In this document: one piece after another, positions 16,125 through 24,708 of the stretch
Numbering within the stretch: position 1 is the first letter of the stretch
How the letters are laid out: each line of letters starts with the position of its first letter
NCBI GenBank assembly: GCA_001604275.1
Contig: LVBD01000026.1
Coordinates: 1 to 33,797, forward strand
DNA: 33,797 nt
Direction: 5' to 3'
DNA from: Spirochaetales bacterium Spiro_02
GTDB taxonomy: Bacteria > Spirochaetota > Spirochaetia > Sphaerochaetales > Sphaerochaetaceae
Translations under genes and position numbers: made by a program
The notes under the pieces: generated by a model
What the model was told of the DNA's origin: nothing
The model's input: the letters and a program-made list of their open reading frames with translations, nothing else
Databases searched by the model: none

Positions 16125-16193
16125 AGGCAGGAACAGAACTCCCATATGGATATTCTTTTTTTCATTGGCTTCGCCAGGTAGGCGCTTCAAGAT

Positions 16194-16211
16194 ATGTTAT
16201 TATAATAACAT
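16194..16211. promoter_or_regulatory. Perfect 18-bp palindrome upstream of nhaC
   Basis: ATGTTATTA (16194-16202) is followed by its exact reverse complement TAATAACAT (16203-16211). The centre contains TATAAT on both strands (plus 16201-16206; minus 16204-16199). No -35 box is found at a usable distance on either strand. It lies 35 bases upstream of the nhaC -35 box, a place suitable for an activator or distal repressor site. Confidence 0.5.
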
Positions 16212-16246
16212 TAAGTGCAAATCGCTACAAACTTGCTAGAATTACG

Positions 16247-16276
16247 TTGAAAATGTAAGTTTCCCCATGATATAGT
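16247..16276 (+). promoter_or_regulatory. Promoter of the NhaC-type antiporter gene
   Basis: TTGAAA (16247-16252) and TATAGT (16271-16276) with an 18-base spacer, each matching five of six consensus positions. Transcription would start near 16283, 64 bases upstream of the ATG. Confidence 0.6.
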
Positions 16277-16346
16277 TACTCCATTGTGGGGGAAGGAATC
16301 ATGAATTGTACGGCTCCACATATATCTTCATGTGAGAGGTTCTGAA

Positions 16347-17978
16347 ATGGAACATTTCGGTATATGGGGCCTGATACCCCCTGTTCTTGCCATTACGCTG
16401 GCGTTCATTACCAAGGACGTCATGGTATCGCTGTTTCTCGGCATCTTGTCAGGAGCACTGATCGTCGCCGGAGGCAATCCGATCGTGGCCATCCTCAATC
16501 TGACCGACCTGCTGGCCGGATCATTGAACGATGGATGGAATATCAGGATATTCCTGTTCTGCGCATTGCTTGGAGGACTCGTCGGCATGCTCAGCCGCAC
16601 CGGATCCGCAGGGGCGTTCGGCCGTTGGGCCGCCAAGAAGATCAAGAGCCCGAAGTCTTCGATGCTGATGGCATGGTTCTGCGGCCTGCTGATATTCATC
16701 GACGACTACTTCAATTCGTTGGCGGTAGGGACGGTGATGCGGCCGATCACAGACAAGAACGGCGTACCCCGCGCCAAGTTGGCGTACATCCTCGACTCCA
16801 CGGCGGCCCCGGTGTGCATCCTGGTACCGATTTCCAGCTGGGTGATCACCGTCATGTCGATCGTCAAAGGCTCCGAAGGATTTTCTGTCCTGGGGATGAG
16901 TGAGTTCGAGTTCTTCATCCGTTCCGTACCATACAACATCTATGCGATCCTGACGCTGATCATGGTCCTGGTATTGATCCTGACCGGCAGGGACTTCGGA
17001 CCGATGGCCCGTTCTACGCAGTTGGCAAGGGAAGGAAGGCTGTACGATTCCTCATACGGCGACGCCCCCGGGGAAATTTCCATCGAAGGAAGCGAAAAGA
17101 CTGACAAAGCCCGTCCATTCGACATGCTGCTTCCGTTGATCGTGCTGATCGTGTCGGCGGTGATCCTGTTCCCTGCGACCACATGGTTGCTGGCGGTGGA
17201 CGGGGAGTCGATTTCGACCATCGGCCAGGCAATGGCCTCTATGACATTGGGCGAAGCGTTCAACAATACCGATGCGTCGATGGCCCTGTTCTATGCCATC
17301 ATCATCACGCTGGTGGTGACGTACATCTACTACGCTGTCCGCCGATTGTTCACGATCAAGGAAGCGAGCGATGCGATCATCGACGGCGTCAAGTCGATGG
17401 TTCCCGCACTGATGATCCTGACGATGGCATGGACGATCGGATCGATCATCAAGTCGTCCCCTGCGGATGGGGGGCTGGGGCTGGCCAGCTATCTGTCCGA
17501 AGTCGTCGTCGGAGGCAACTTTCCAATCCGTCTGATCCCGATGCTGGTGTTCGCGCTTTCGGCGCTGATCTCGTTTGCCACCGGAACCAGCTGGGGAACC
17601 TTCGCCATCATGATCCCGATCGTCATGCCGATCGTCGTCGGACTCGCCCAGGCGAACGGGATGGACAGTACGTCGCTGGTCAACGCCACGTTCATCTCGA
17701 TCAGCGCGGTGCTCGGCGGGTCGGTGTTCGGCGACCACGCATCCCCCATTTCCGATACCACGATTCTGTCTTCGACAGGCGCCGGTTGTCCCCACTTGGA
17801 ACATGTGGCGACCCAGATGCCATATGCGGTCACCTGTGCGGCCTGTTCGTTCATCGGCTTCCTGTTCGGAGGATTCTTCCTCAACGAACTGGTCGCTTGG
17901 ATCGCCGCGCTCTCCGCATTCGTGCTGGCGATGGCATTCGCTCCCAGGATGCGGATCTCCGCAGTAGGAAGGAAGTAA
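16347..17978 (+). CDS. Na+/H+ antiporter, NhaC family
   Basis: 543-residue inner-membrane protein with roughly a dozen hydrophobic segments. The C-terminal half carries the family hallmark FATGTSWGTFAIMIPIVMPI and then SVFGDHASPISDTTILSSTG, where the conserved Asp, His and Ser/Thr residues are expected to line the transport site; the N-terminal half has IFIDDYFNSLAVGTVMRPI, also typical. Likely exchanges cytoplasmic Na+ for external H+, although some relatives exchange organic acids (malate/lactate). The ATG at 16347 follows GAGAGG; an in-frame GTG at 16332 is less likely. The gene has its own promoter, and a GC-rich hairpin follows the stop. Confidence 0.88.
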   Translation: MEHFGIWGLIPPVLAITLAFITKDVMVSLFLGILSGALIVAGGNPIVAILNLTDLLAGSLNDGWNIRIFLFCALLGGLVGMLSRTGSAGAFGRWAAKKIKSPKSSMLMAWFCGLLIFIDDYFNSLAVGTVMRPITDKNGVPRAKLAYILDSTAAPVCILVPISSWVITVMSIVKGSEGFSVLGMSEFEFFIRSVPYNIYAILTLIMVLVLILTGRDFGPMARSTQLAREGRLYDSSYGDAPGEISIEGSEKTDKARPFDMLLPLIVLIVSAVILFPATTWLLAVDGESISTIGQAMASMTLGEAFNNTDASMALFYAIIITLVVTYIYYAVRRLFTIKEASDAIIDGVKSMVPALMILTMAWTIGSIIKSSPADGGLGLASYLSEVVVGGNFPIRLIPMLVFALSALISFATGTSWGTFAIMIPIVMPIVVGLAQANGMDSTSLVNATFISISAVLGGSVFGDHASPISDTTILSSTGAGCPHLEHVATQMPYAVTCAACSFIGFLFGGFFLNELVAWIAALSAFVLAMAFAPRMRISAVGRK

Positions 17979-17988
17979 CCGACAGATG

Positions 17989-18014
17989 GGCAAAGCGGCT
18001 GAAGCCGCTTTGCC
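17989..18014 (+). terminator. GC-rich stem-loop between nhaC and manA
   Basis: GGCAAAGCGGC (17989-17999) and GCCGCTTTGCC (18004-18014) form a perfect 11-bp stem with a four-base TGAA loop, 10 bases after the antiporter stop. No T-run follows, so it is either an inefficient or factor-dependent terminator or a 3' stabiliser. Confidence 0.6.
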
Positions 18015-18048
18015 TCGCCCCTCGCTCTACCATGGCATTGCGGTTTCA

Positions 18049-18057
18049 TGCTATGAT
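18049..18057 (+). promoter_or_regulatory. Extended -10 promoter of manA
   Basis: TG (18049-18050), one base, then TATGAT (18052-18057) is a good extended -10 element with no clear -35 box. Transcription would start near 18064, about 21 bases before the ATG. Confidence 0.45.
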
Positions 18058-18084
18058 ACTGACAAGAACGTACTGGAGGATGGT

Positions 18085-19305
18085 ATGGACATCGTCAGAA
18101 TCAGGCCGTATATCAAGGACTATGACTGGGGGAATGAAGATTTCATCCCATCGTTGCTCGGCATACCGGCCGATGGCCGACCGAAAGCCGAGGTCTGGTT
18201 CGGGACACATCCTGCCGGGGAATCGACAGTGATCTCCGAGCAAGTCGAAGTTCCGCTCGGAGCATTCCTCGCCGACCACGCCGATGGATATTTCGGCCCC
18301 GCCCACCTCGAGCAGTTCGGTCCGTCGCTCCCATTGCTGCTCAAAGTCCTGGCTATCGAAAAGCCGCTTTCGATACAGGTCCATCCATCGGCAGCCCAGG
18401 CGGAAAAAGGCTTCACTCAGGAAGAACCTCTGCATCACGTCCTGCCTCGGGAGCAATGGAACTATCAGGATCGGAATCGCAAGGCGGAGGTGATCTATGC
18501 CCTGACGCCGATCACAGCCATGTGCGGGTTCCGGTCGTTCGATCAGGTCGATGCGACGTTGCGGATGCTGATTCCGACCTGTTACGACATGTATTTCGCC
18601 AAGCCGGTCTCCCTCGCGGGAGAAGATGCGAACGGAAAGCTATCCTGTCTGTTCGAAACATTGTATACGATGGATCCTGCGACGCTGAAAACCTGCATCG
18701 ACGAATATATCGGCAGTCTGAAACATCACGCGGAACTCCCGCTGGCCACTGCGGACGGCAGGTTTCTTGAGCCGAAAGGCATCGCACTGTCCTGTGCGAC
18801 AGAATACCCCAAAGACCCGGGACTGTTCTGTCCATTTCTGCTCAATGTGCTGCATCTTGAACCCGGCGAGGCGCTGTTTCTCGAACCGAGGACGATCCAT
18901 GCCTATGTCTTCGGGAACGGCATCGAGCTGATGAGCGCAAGCGACAATGTGCTTCGGGGCGGGCTGACGCACAAGAAAGTCGATGTCCCGGAACTGATGC
19001 GCGTGATGAAGATCGAAGCTGACGATCCGGCTGTCTGTCCGACACTCATCGATGCGTTCGGCCGTAAGGCTGTCCTGACTCCGACCGAAGAATTCATGCT
19101 GCTGACGATGGACAGCGGATATTACGACATCGAACGTCACAGCAAGATCGAGCTGATGCTCTGCACGGAGGGCTCCGCCTCGATCATCACCCGAAACGAG
19201 CGGTTCGAATTGAAGAAAGGGGAGTGCTGCGTGATCGCGGCCACCATTCCATCGTATCGGCTGGAGGTCCAGGGCACCGTCTTCTCCGCTACAGTGCCTG
19301 CCTGA
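18085..19305 (+). CDS. manA: Mannose-6-phosphate isomerase, class I
   Basis: 406-residue cytosolic zinc enzyme that interconverts mannose 6-phosphate and fructose 6-phosphate, feeding mannose into glycolysis or supplying GDP-mannose synthesis. The zinc-site motif PLSIQVHPS gives Gln98 and His100. KAEVIYAL, the counterpart of HKPE, supplies Glu135, and EPRTIHAY supplies His272. The catalytic-region sequence VLRGGLTHKKVDVPEL is also typical. The ATG at 18085 follows GGAGG (18075-18079); the frame is open further upstream, but that part overlaps the intergenic hairpin and is not protein-like. It ends 41 bases before the convergent TetR gene. Confidence 0.92.
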   Translation: MDIVRIRPYIKDYDWGNEDFIPSLLGIPADGRPKAEVWFGTHPAGESTVISEQVEVPLGAFLADHADGYFGPAHLEQFGPSLPLLLKVLAIEKPLSIQVHPSAAQAEKGFTQEEPLHHVLPREQWNYQDRNRKAEVIYALTPITAMCGFRSFDQVDATLRMLIPTCYDMYFAKPVSLAGEDANGKLSCLFETLYTMDPATLKTCIDEYIGSLKHHAELPLATADGRFLEPKGIALSCATEYPKDPGLFCPFLLNVLHLEPGEALFLEPRTIHAYVFGNGIELMSASDNVLRGGLTHKKVDVPELMRVMKIEADDPAVCPTLIDAFGRKAVLTPTEEFMLLTMDSGYYDIERHSKIELMLCTEGSASIITRNERFELKKGECCVIAATIPSYRLEVQGTVFSATVPA

Positions 19306-19346
19306 CGGCGAGCCAGGACAAGGCCATGGATTTTCGCCATCGGTCG

Positions 19347-20021
19347 TCAGATTCCGCCATCCTGCAGTTTTTTTCTCGCGTATTCGAATATGTCCGTTCC
19401 CGTCGCCGTATCGATGAGGGTGGCGGTACGGCGTATCAGATCGTCCGACTCGGGACTTTCCACACCGAACAGGTTGAGCGCAGTCGATAGCTGGTAGCGC
19501 AGAAGCGTCCGGAAATCGGATACTTTGTTGTACCCGGCCTGGAGCAACCCTCGCAGACTCCCATATGCGACCACTTCCTTCATGAAGCAGTCTTCCTTGG
19601 TGAGATTCCTGGAGACCGGAGCGAACGTCGGCATGTCCTGCGAAACCGCGCAGTCGAGCACCACGCGCATCGACTCCCAACTTGAGAACGCATCGGAAAA
19701 TAGTTCGCAGACCGTCGGATAAGTCACGATTACCTGGATCTTGAGGGCTGTGTCGAGGCAGTAGGCGAGCAAGGAGTCGACGGAACCTTTCGTCAGTTCT
19801 TCAGCTCGCTGACGGCAGATGGAGAGCAGAGACATGACCAGATGGCTGAAGATGTCATCCTTGTTGGCATAGAAATGATAGAGACTGCCGTTGCGTACTC
19901 CGGCTTTCTGGATGATCTTGCGGATCGTTGTCTGCTTGTAGCCGAGAGAGAAGAACAATTCATATGCGGCTGCGAGGATCTGCTGCTTGGTGTTCTCCGT
20001 GTGCCGTTCTGGTTTCGACAT
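19347..20021 (-). CDS. TetR/AcrR-family transcriptional regulator
   Basis: 224 residues, starting at the ATG at 20021 directly after a GGAGG site on the minus strand; an upstream in-frame start at 20069 has no such site. The N-terminal helix-turn-helix reads ILAAAYELFFSLGYKQTTIR then KIIQKAGVRNGSLYHFYANK, the textbook TetR pattern. The C-terminal ligand-binding part is all helical and not conserved enough to suggest an effector. It is divergent from a four-gene RND efflux operon and shares a 227-base control region with two palindromes. It is therefore probably the local repressor, released by a substrate of the pump (inferred). Its own promoter is likely TTGCCT (20086-20081) and AATACT (20063-20058), 17 bases apart. 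Confidence 0.9.
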   Translation of the reverse strand: MSKPERHTENTKQQILAAAYELFFSLGYKQTTIRKIIQKAGVRNGSLYHFYANKDDIFSHLVMSLLSICRQRAEELTKGSVDSLLAYCLDTALKIQVIVTYPTVCELFSDAFSSWESMRVVLDCAVSQDMPTFAPVSRNLTKEDCFMKEVVAYGSLRGLLQAGYNKVSDFRTLLRYQLSTALNLFGVESPESDDLIRRTATLIDTATGTDIFEYARKKLQDGGI

Positions 20022-20105
20022 GCCGCCTCCGTCCATTCGATTCTCGTACCATCTGTCAGTATTGCGCATTTATCCCCGGCAGGCAATATGGAACGTCTTC
20101 CCAAT

Positions 20106-20119
20106 TTGAGCATGCTCAA
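20106..20119. promoter_or_regulatory. 14-bp palindrome in the TetR/RND control region
   Basis: TTGAGCATGCTCAA is a perfect palindrome between the likely -35 boxes of the two divergent promoters (20081-20086 on minus, 20129-20134 on plus). Candidate operator for the TetR protein or another regulator. Confidence 0.5.
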
Positions 20120-20128
20120 GTAAAATGA

Positions 20129-20173
20129 TTGACATGCAGGATGGAGTCCTGTTCAATACCTCATGTGAGGTAT
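20129..20173 (+). promoter_or_regulatory. Promoter and overlapping operator of the RND efflux operon
   Basis: TTGACA (20129-20134), a 17-base spacer and TTCAAT (20152-20157) form a sigma70-type promoter. A palindrome with arms ATACCTCA (20156-20163) and TGAGGTAT (20166-20173), two bases apart, covers the end of the -10 box and the predicted start near 20164. This is the classic position for a TetR-type repressor site. Confidence 0.6.
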
Positions 20174-20248
20174 GCGCGACATGCCGATGCATAACGATGC
20201 ATTCGCCGGCCGTGGTATCGTAGACTCCCGGAACTGGAGGGAAATTCG

Positions 20249-21436
20249 TTGAAATCGAAAAAGACGCATGTCGTCGTGTTGATATTGCGATACGTGATAC
20301 TCGCCTGCATCGTAAGTGGCGTGGTAGTCGGCCTGAGATATTTCCTGGACACGAGAAAGAAAACGACATATGAGGCCCCTCACCCGGCTGTGGTGATCCA
20401 GCGTCCTGTCCGTACGACGATCGAGCGTAGCGTGGTGCTCAGCGGCCATGTCGAGGCCGACGCAATGATCCCCGTCGTGCCGCTGGTTTCCGGAACGATC
20501 ATGGAATACCCGGTAAAAGCAGGCGACTACGTGACGGAAGGCGATATCGTCGCAGTCATCGATAAGCGTCCTTACGAACAGCAGATGTTGCAGGCCGAGG
20601 CTGCGTATCTCGCTTCGCAGAGCACGTTCGAGCGTGTCGATGGGTTGTACGCGGCCAATGCGGTCTCCAGACAGAACTACGACGAGGCGAAAGCCCAGCG
20701 CGATGCGATGCTCGCCCAGTACGATCTTGCCAAAATCCAGTTGGGGTATGCGGAAGTGACCGCTCCGGTTTCAGGGACCGTACTGATGGCTCCGTCGGCG
20801 AAAGGTAGCATCGGAACATCCCAGCAACCGGTGGCGGTGATCGCCGATCTGGAAAATCTGGTGGTCCGTCTCGACGTGCCGGAGAAGTATTTCGATCTGT
20901 TCAGTACGAACCGTCGGAAGCTGAAAGCGCAGGTCATACGCCCCGCTTCGGGAAACCTTTCCCCGGAAGCTCGTTCGGAAGCGACGATCGAGACGATCGC
21001 CCCGTATATCCAGCCCCAGTCGAAGGTGTTCGAGGTTGTCTGCCGGCTCCAGGAGAATCTGGACGACTTCCGCCCCGGTATGTACGTAAAGGTCGGTATT
21101 GTCTATGAAACGCAGGACAATGTGCCCGCATTGGCACAGACCGTGCGAAAGGTCGACGGTTCGTGCTATGGATACGACGAGCAAAGCGGTACTGCGAAGT
21201 GGATCGAGTTGACCCCCACGATAGAGAATGACCAGCTGTTCGCAGTGCCGAAGGACTATGCCGATCTGTGGTTCATCGTCGAAGGCCAGCATCAGGTGTT
21301 CGATGGGCAGGACGTGACGGTGCACAAGCGGCTCGATGCGGCAGGGCGTGAGATCGCCTCCAGCGGGACTTCGTCGAAGGCATCCTCGACCGACTCGCTC
21401 TCCGTCGTTGGTGCGAAGGAAGGAGCCTCCCTGTGA
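20249..21436 (+). CDS. RND efflux membrane fusion (periplasmic adaptor) protein
   Basis: 395-residue adaptor of an HlyD/AcrA-type tripartite exporter. The start is a TTG at 20249 with GGAGGG (20236-20241) seven bases upstream; no better start is in frame. A single membrane anchor lies at about 8-31 without a lipobox, so the adaptor is held by a helix, not a lipid. The split lipoyl domain appears as MIPVVPLVSGTIMEYPVKAG (73-92) and VTAPVSGTVLMAPSAKGSIG, flanking a helical hairpin (about 110-165) that should contact the outer-membrane channel. A beta-barrel domain follows. Its stop overlaps the GTG of the RND pump gene by four bases, implying translational coupling. Confidence 0.92.
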   Translation: MKSKKTHVVVLILRYVILACIVSGVVVGLRYFLDTRKKTTYEAPHPAVVIQRPVRTTIERSVVLSGHVEADAMIPVVPLVSGTIMEYPVKAGDYVTEGDIVAVIDKRPYEQQMLQAEAAYLASQSTFERVDGLYAANAVSRQNYDEAKAQRDAMLAQYDLAKIQLGYAEVTAPVSGTVLMAPSAKGSIGTSQQPVAVIADLENLVVRLDVPEKYFDLFSTNRRKLKAQVIRPASGNLSPEARSEATIETIAPYIQPQSKVFEVVCRLQENLDDFRPGMYVKVGIVYETQDNVPALAQTVRKVDGSCYGYDEQSGTAKWIELTPTIENDQLFAVPKDYADLWFIVEGQHQVFDGQDVTVHKRLDAAGREIASSGTSSKASSTDSLSVVGAKEGASL

Positions 21437-24400
21437 AAGTATCCCATTTCGCGGTGCGCCATCCGGTGGTGATCGGCATGCTGCTGATCGTACTGGTCGC
21501 ATTCGGAGTCCTGTCGGTAGTGGGAATGAACATGGAGTTCATGACCGACATTTCCATGCCATCGGTCGAAGTGATAACCGTCTATCCAGGGGCGGGGGCT
21601 TCCGACGTCGAGCAGGATATCACCACGATCCTCGAGGACAATTTCGTCACCCTCCCGAACTTCAAGAACATAGACTCCTTGAGTGCGAACTCGGTCAGCT
21701 GGATCACCATCACGTTCCAGGACGGAGTCGATGCATACGACCAGCTCAACGAAGTGCGCAACAGAATCTCTCAGGTGCGTGACGACCTTCCCGATGGCAT
21801 CCAGGGCGATCCTACCGCACTCGTGGGAGGGGTGGAGATGCTGCCGATCTTTACGTTCTCGATCAGCGGAGGAGCCGATACAGCGAAACTGACCGAATAC
21901 GTGGAAGACACCTTGCGCCCCAGGATCACGCGGATTCCCGGTGTAGCGGATGTGTCCGTGTATGGGGGGAAGGATCTGCGGGTCAACGTGAAGCTGCGCA
22001 TCGAGGATCTGACATCGAAAGGCATTTCGGTCACCAGCGTCTACCAGATACTCAATTACGGCAACGTGCAGCTGCCGGTAGGAACCGCCGACTATCAGGG
22101 GAGAACGATCGATGTCCGCTACGAGGGAGGTTTCAGTTCGCTCGACGACATTCGGAATCTACCGGTCGGCACGGGTGACGACGATGTGGTGATCCGTCTG
22201 AGCGATGTCGCAGATGTGACGCTGTCGTATCCTGACCCTGACATCTATGTCGATTCCGACGGAAAAGAGATGGTGATCGTCGACATCACCAAGCGATCGG
22301 ACGGCAATACGGTGAAGATCGTGAAGCAGCTCAAGGAGATTCTTGTGCAATCGGAGACGGAGACGGGCGGTGCGGTGACGTACCATGTGATCTCCGATGA
22401 TTCCCGTACTGTTTCCGCATCGTTGATGACGGTGGTGGAGTCGGGTATCAGCGGGATCATCATGGCTGTTCTTGTGATCTTCCTGTTCCTCAATGATGTG
22501 CGGGCTACGCTGATCATCGGCCTGTCGATCCCGATTTCGATTCTCTTCACGTTCATCGGCATGCGTGTCGCCGGTCTTTCCATCAACCTGATGAGCCTGT
22601 CGGGGATGGTCGTTGCGCTTGGAATGGTCGTAGACGGGTCGATCGTCATGCTGGAGCAGGTGTATCGCTACTATGGGCGCAAGGACTATACGCTCGACCG
22701 TGCGATTTTCCGAGGCGCCGACGAGGTGGGGACCTCGATTTTCGCATCTACGACGACGACTGTCGTGGTATTCATTCCCATTGCGATGCTTTCCGGTCTG
22801 GTCGGGATGATCCTTGAAGATGTGTCGATCACGCTGATGCTCGCCCTCATTTCCTCATTCCTAGCAGCGGTGGTCGTCGTACCATTCCTCATGAAGATGG
22901 TCCTGCGTCCGGAAGGACCGAGCATCCGCCGCAAGACGTTGTTCAACCGTGGTGTCGACGCTCTGGAAGGTTGGTACCGGCGGGCGCTGGGGTGGTCGAT
23001 GGCTTCCTGGAAGTTCATTCTGCTGGTCGCCGTGTGCGTGCTGATCATAACAGTCTTCACGATGAGCGCGCTGGGAATTACATTCATTCCTTCGACGGAC
23101 AACGGGGATTTTTATGTAGATCTTGAAATGCCGAACGGCTACTCGTTGCAGCAGACTAGGGAAAAGGCCGCGATGGCCGAACGGCTGGTTCGTTCTCAAG
23201 TGCCGGAAATCCAGAGCGCGGTATTCATTACCGGCCAGAGCCAGAAATCGTTGCTCGGTTCCGCGTCGCCGCATAGCGCGTACGGGAAGATCGTACTGGT
23301 GCCGGTCAAGGAACGCAAGCGTGACATCCACGATATCATCCTCGAGCTGCAGGAGAGCCTGAGTGCGGCGATTCCCGATGCGACGGTGGAGGTTACCAAC
23401 GGAGGGTTCGACAAGCTGGTCGGATACGCCACCGGCGGAGGTGGTTACGGCCTGACGCTGGTCAGCGAGGATCTGGATCTGCTCTATGAGACGGCGATCA
23501 AGATCGAGGACGAACTGAAGACCGATCCGTCGGTCATGACTACCTACATCGACACGTCGTTCGACACCAATACGCTGGTCATCGACATGTCGCACGAATA
23601 CATGAACTCGCTGGGGATCACCAGCTATGAAGCGGGAGTCACTACCGCTGTGCTGTTCCAAGGGGTGGACGCGGGACGCTTCACCAACAAGGCGGATGGC
23701 AAGCGGTATGATATCCGCCTGTCGTCAGACATCACCGACAAGCCGGTGACAATGGAATCGATCAGCGACATCCGCGTCGTTTCACTTTCCGGCACTCCGG
23801 TGTCGTTCGCCAATCTCTCCAATGTCGACGTGCAGCAGTCGATCTCCCGGATCAACCATAGCGACCGTGCCAAGACAATCACCGTTTCGGCGAATTTGGT
23901 GAGCGAGGATACCTCTACGGTCAGCAATCATATGGAGGCCTGGCTTGCGAAGAATCCGCTCCCCGCAGGGGTTTCGTCGAAAGCCGGGGGTATCATGGAA
24001 TTGATCGGTGATTCCATTCCGCCGATGATGACGGCTCTCGCGATCGCCCTGTTCATGGTCTACGTGGTGATGGTGCTCCAGTTCGAACGATTCCGTCAGC
24101 CGTTGCTGATCATGGCGACGGTGCCGTTCTGCATCATCGGCGTCGTGCTGGGGTTGCTGGCCTTCGGTTCGACGATGTCTCTGGTGGCGCTTCTGGGCGT
24201 CATTTCGCTGGGCGGAGTGGTGGTGAACAACGGCATCATCCTGATCGACTATGTGAATCTTCTTCGCGACCAGCGGCGCGCCAAGCGTCTGGCAGATAGT
24301 CGCGGCGAGAGCTTGGTTGCCGACGAGGAGCAGGGCTTCGTCGTCGAAAAGGCGCTGAGCCTCGGTCTCGAGGGGGAGACGGAACTGTTGCGCACATGTG

Positions 24401-24705
24401 TGGCCGACGGTTCGTCGAGCCGGATCCGCCCGATCTTCATGACGACGCTCACGACGATGCTCGGTGTCGTGCCGATGGCTGTGGCCACAGGCGAGGGAGC
24501 CGAAATCTATGCGCCGCTGGGGCAGGCGATCGCCGGCGGGTTGCTTACCTCCACGTTGATCACGTTGTTCTTGATCCCCGTGCTCTATTTCATCACCGAG
24601 CGGCGGCGGATCGTCAAGTTTTATCGAAGAGCCGGCCGTTCCGGTTCGGATGCAGTCGGAAACACATCGTCCGGCACAATGGCCGGCGCTTCTCGGGAGG
24701 AATAG
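21433..24705 (+). CDS. RND-family efflux pump, inner-membrane transporter (HAE1/AcrB-like)
   Basis: 1090-residue trimeric-type pump that would take substrates from the membrane or periplasm and pass them to the TolC-like channel, driven by an ion gradient. The start is GTG at 21433, overlapping the adaptor stop, with AGGAG upstream. The order is one helix, a large periplasmic loop, helices 2-7, a second large loop, and helices 8-12. The proton-relay sites differ from AcrB: helix 4 has VVDGSIVMLE with Asp401-Gly402 (AcrB has Asp-Asp), and helix 10 has VVVNNGIILIDY with Asn933 where AcrB has Lys. Such changes are common in this branch of the family but leave the coupling ion open. An insertion of about 40 charged residues (LLRDQRRAKRL onward) lies in the cytoplasmic loop after helix 10. 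Confidence 0.95.
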   Translation: MKVSHFAVRHPVVIGMLLIVLVAFGVLSVVGMNMEFMTDISMPSVEVITVYPGAGASDVEQDITTILEDNFVTLPNFKNIDSLSANSVSWITITFQDGVDAYDQLNEVRNRISQVRDDLPDGIQGDPTALVGGVEMLPIFTFSISGGADTAKLTEYVEDTLRPRITRIPGVADVSVYGGKDLRVNVKLRIEDLTSKGISVTSVYQILNYGNVQLPVGTADYQGRTIDVRYEGGFSSLDDIRNLPVGTGDDDVVIRLSDVADVTLSYPDPDIYVDSDGKEMVIVDITKRSDGNTVKIVKQLKEILVQSETETGGAVTYHVISDDSRTVSASLMTVVESGISGIIMAVLVIFLFLNDVRATLIIGLSIPISILFTFIGMRVAGLSINLMSLSGMVVALGMVVDGSIVMLEQVYRYYGRKDYTLDRAIFRGADEVGTSIFASTTTTVVVFIPIAMLSGLVGMILEDVSITLMLALISSFLAAVVVVPFLMKMVLRPEGPSIRRKTLFNRGVDALEGWYRRALGWSMASWKFILLVAVCVLIITVFTMSALGITFIPSTDNGDFYVDLEMPNGYSLQQTREKAAMAERLVRSQVPEIQSAVFITGQSQKSLLGSASPHSAYGKIVLVPVKERKRDIHDIILELQESLSAAIPDATVEVTNGGFDKLVGYATGGGGYGLTLVSEDLDLLYETAIKIEDELKTDPSVMTTYIDTSFDTNTLVIDMSHEYMNSLGITSYEAGVTTAVLFQGVDAGRFTNKADGKRYDIRLSSDITDKPVTMESISDIRVVSLSGTPVSFANLSNVDVQQSISRINHSDRAKTITVSANLVSEDTSTVSNHMEAWLAKNPLPAGVSSKAGGIMELIGDSIPPMMTALAIALFMVYVVMVLQFERFRQPLLIMATVPFCIIGVVLGLLAFGSTMSLVALLGVISLGGVVVNNGIILIDYVNLLRDQRRAKRLADSRGESLVADEEQGFVVEKALSLGLEGETELLRTCVADGSSSRIRPIFMTTLTTMLGVVPMAVATGEGAEIYAPLGQAIAGGLLTSTLITLFLIPVLYFITERRRIVKFYRRAGRSGSDAVGNTSSGTMAGASREE

Positions 24706-24708
24706 CCC

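Noticed and set aside
15933-16239. Small frames on both strands across the 11-bp repeat region
   Set aside because: The repeat period is not a multiple of three, neither frame has a ribosome binding site, and the translations resemble no protein family.
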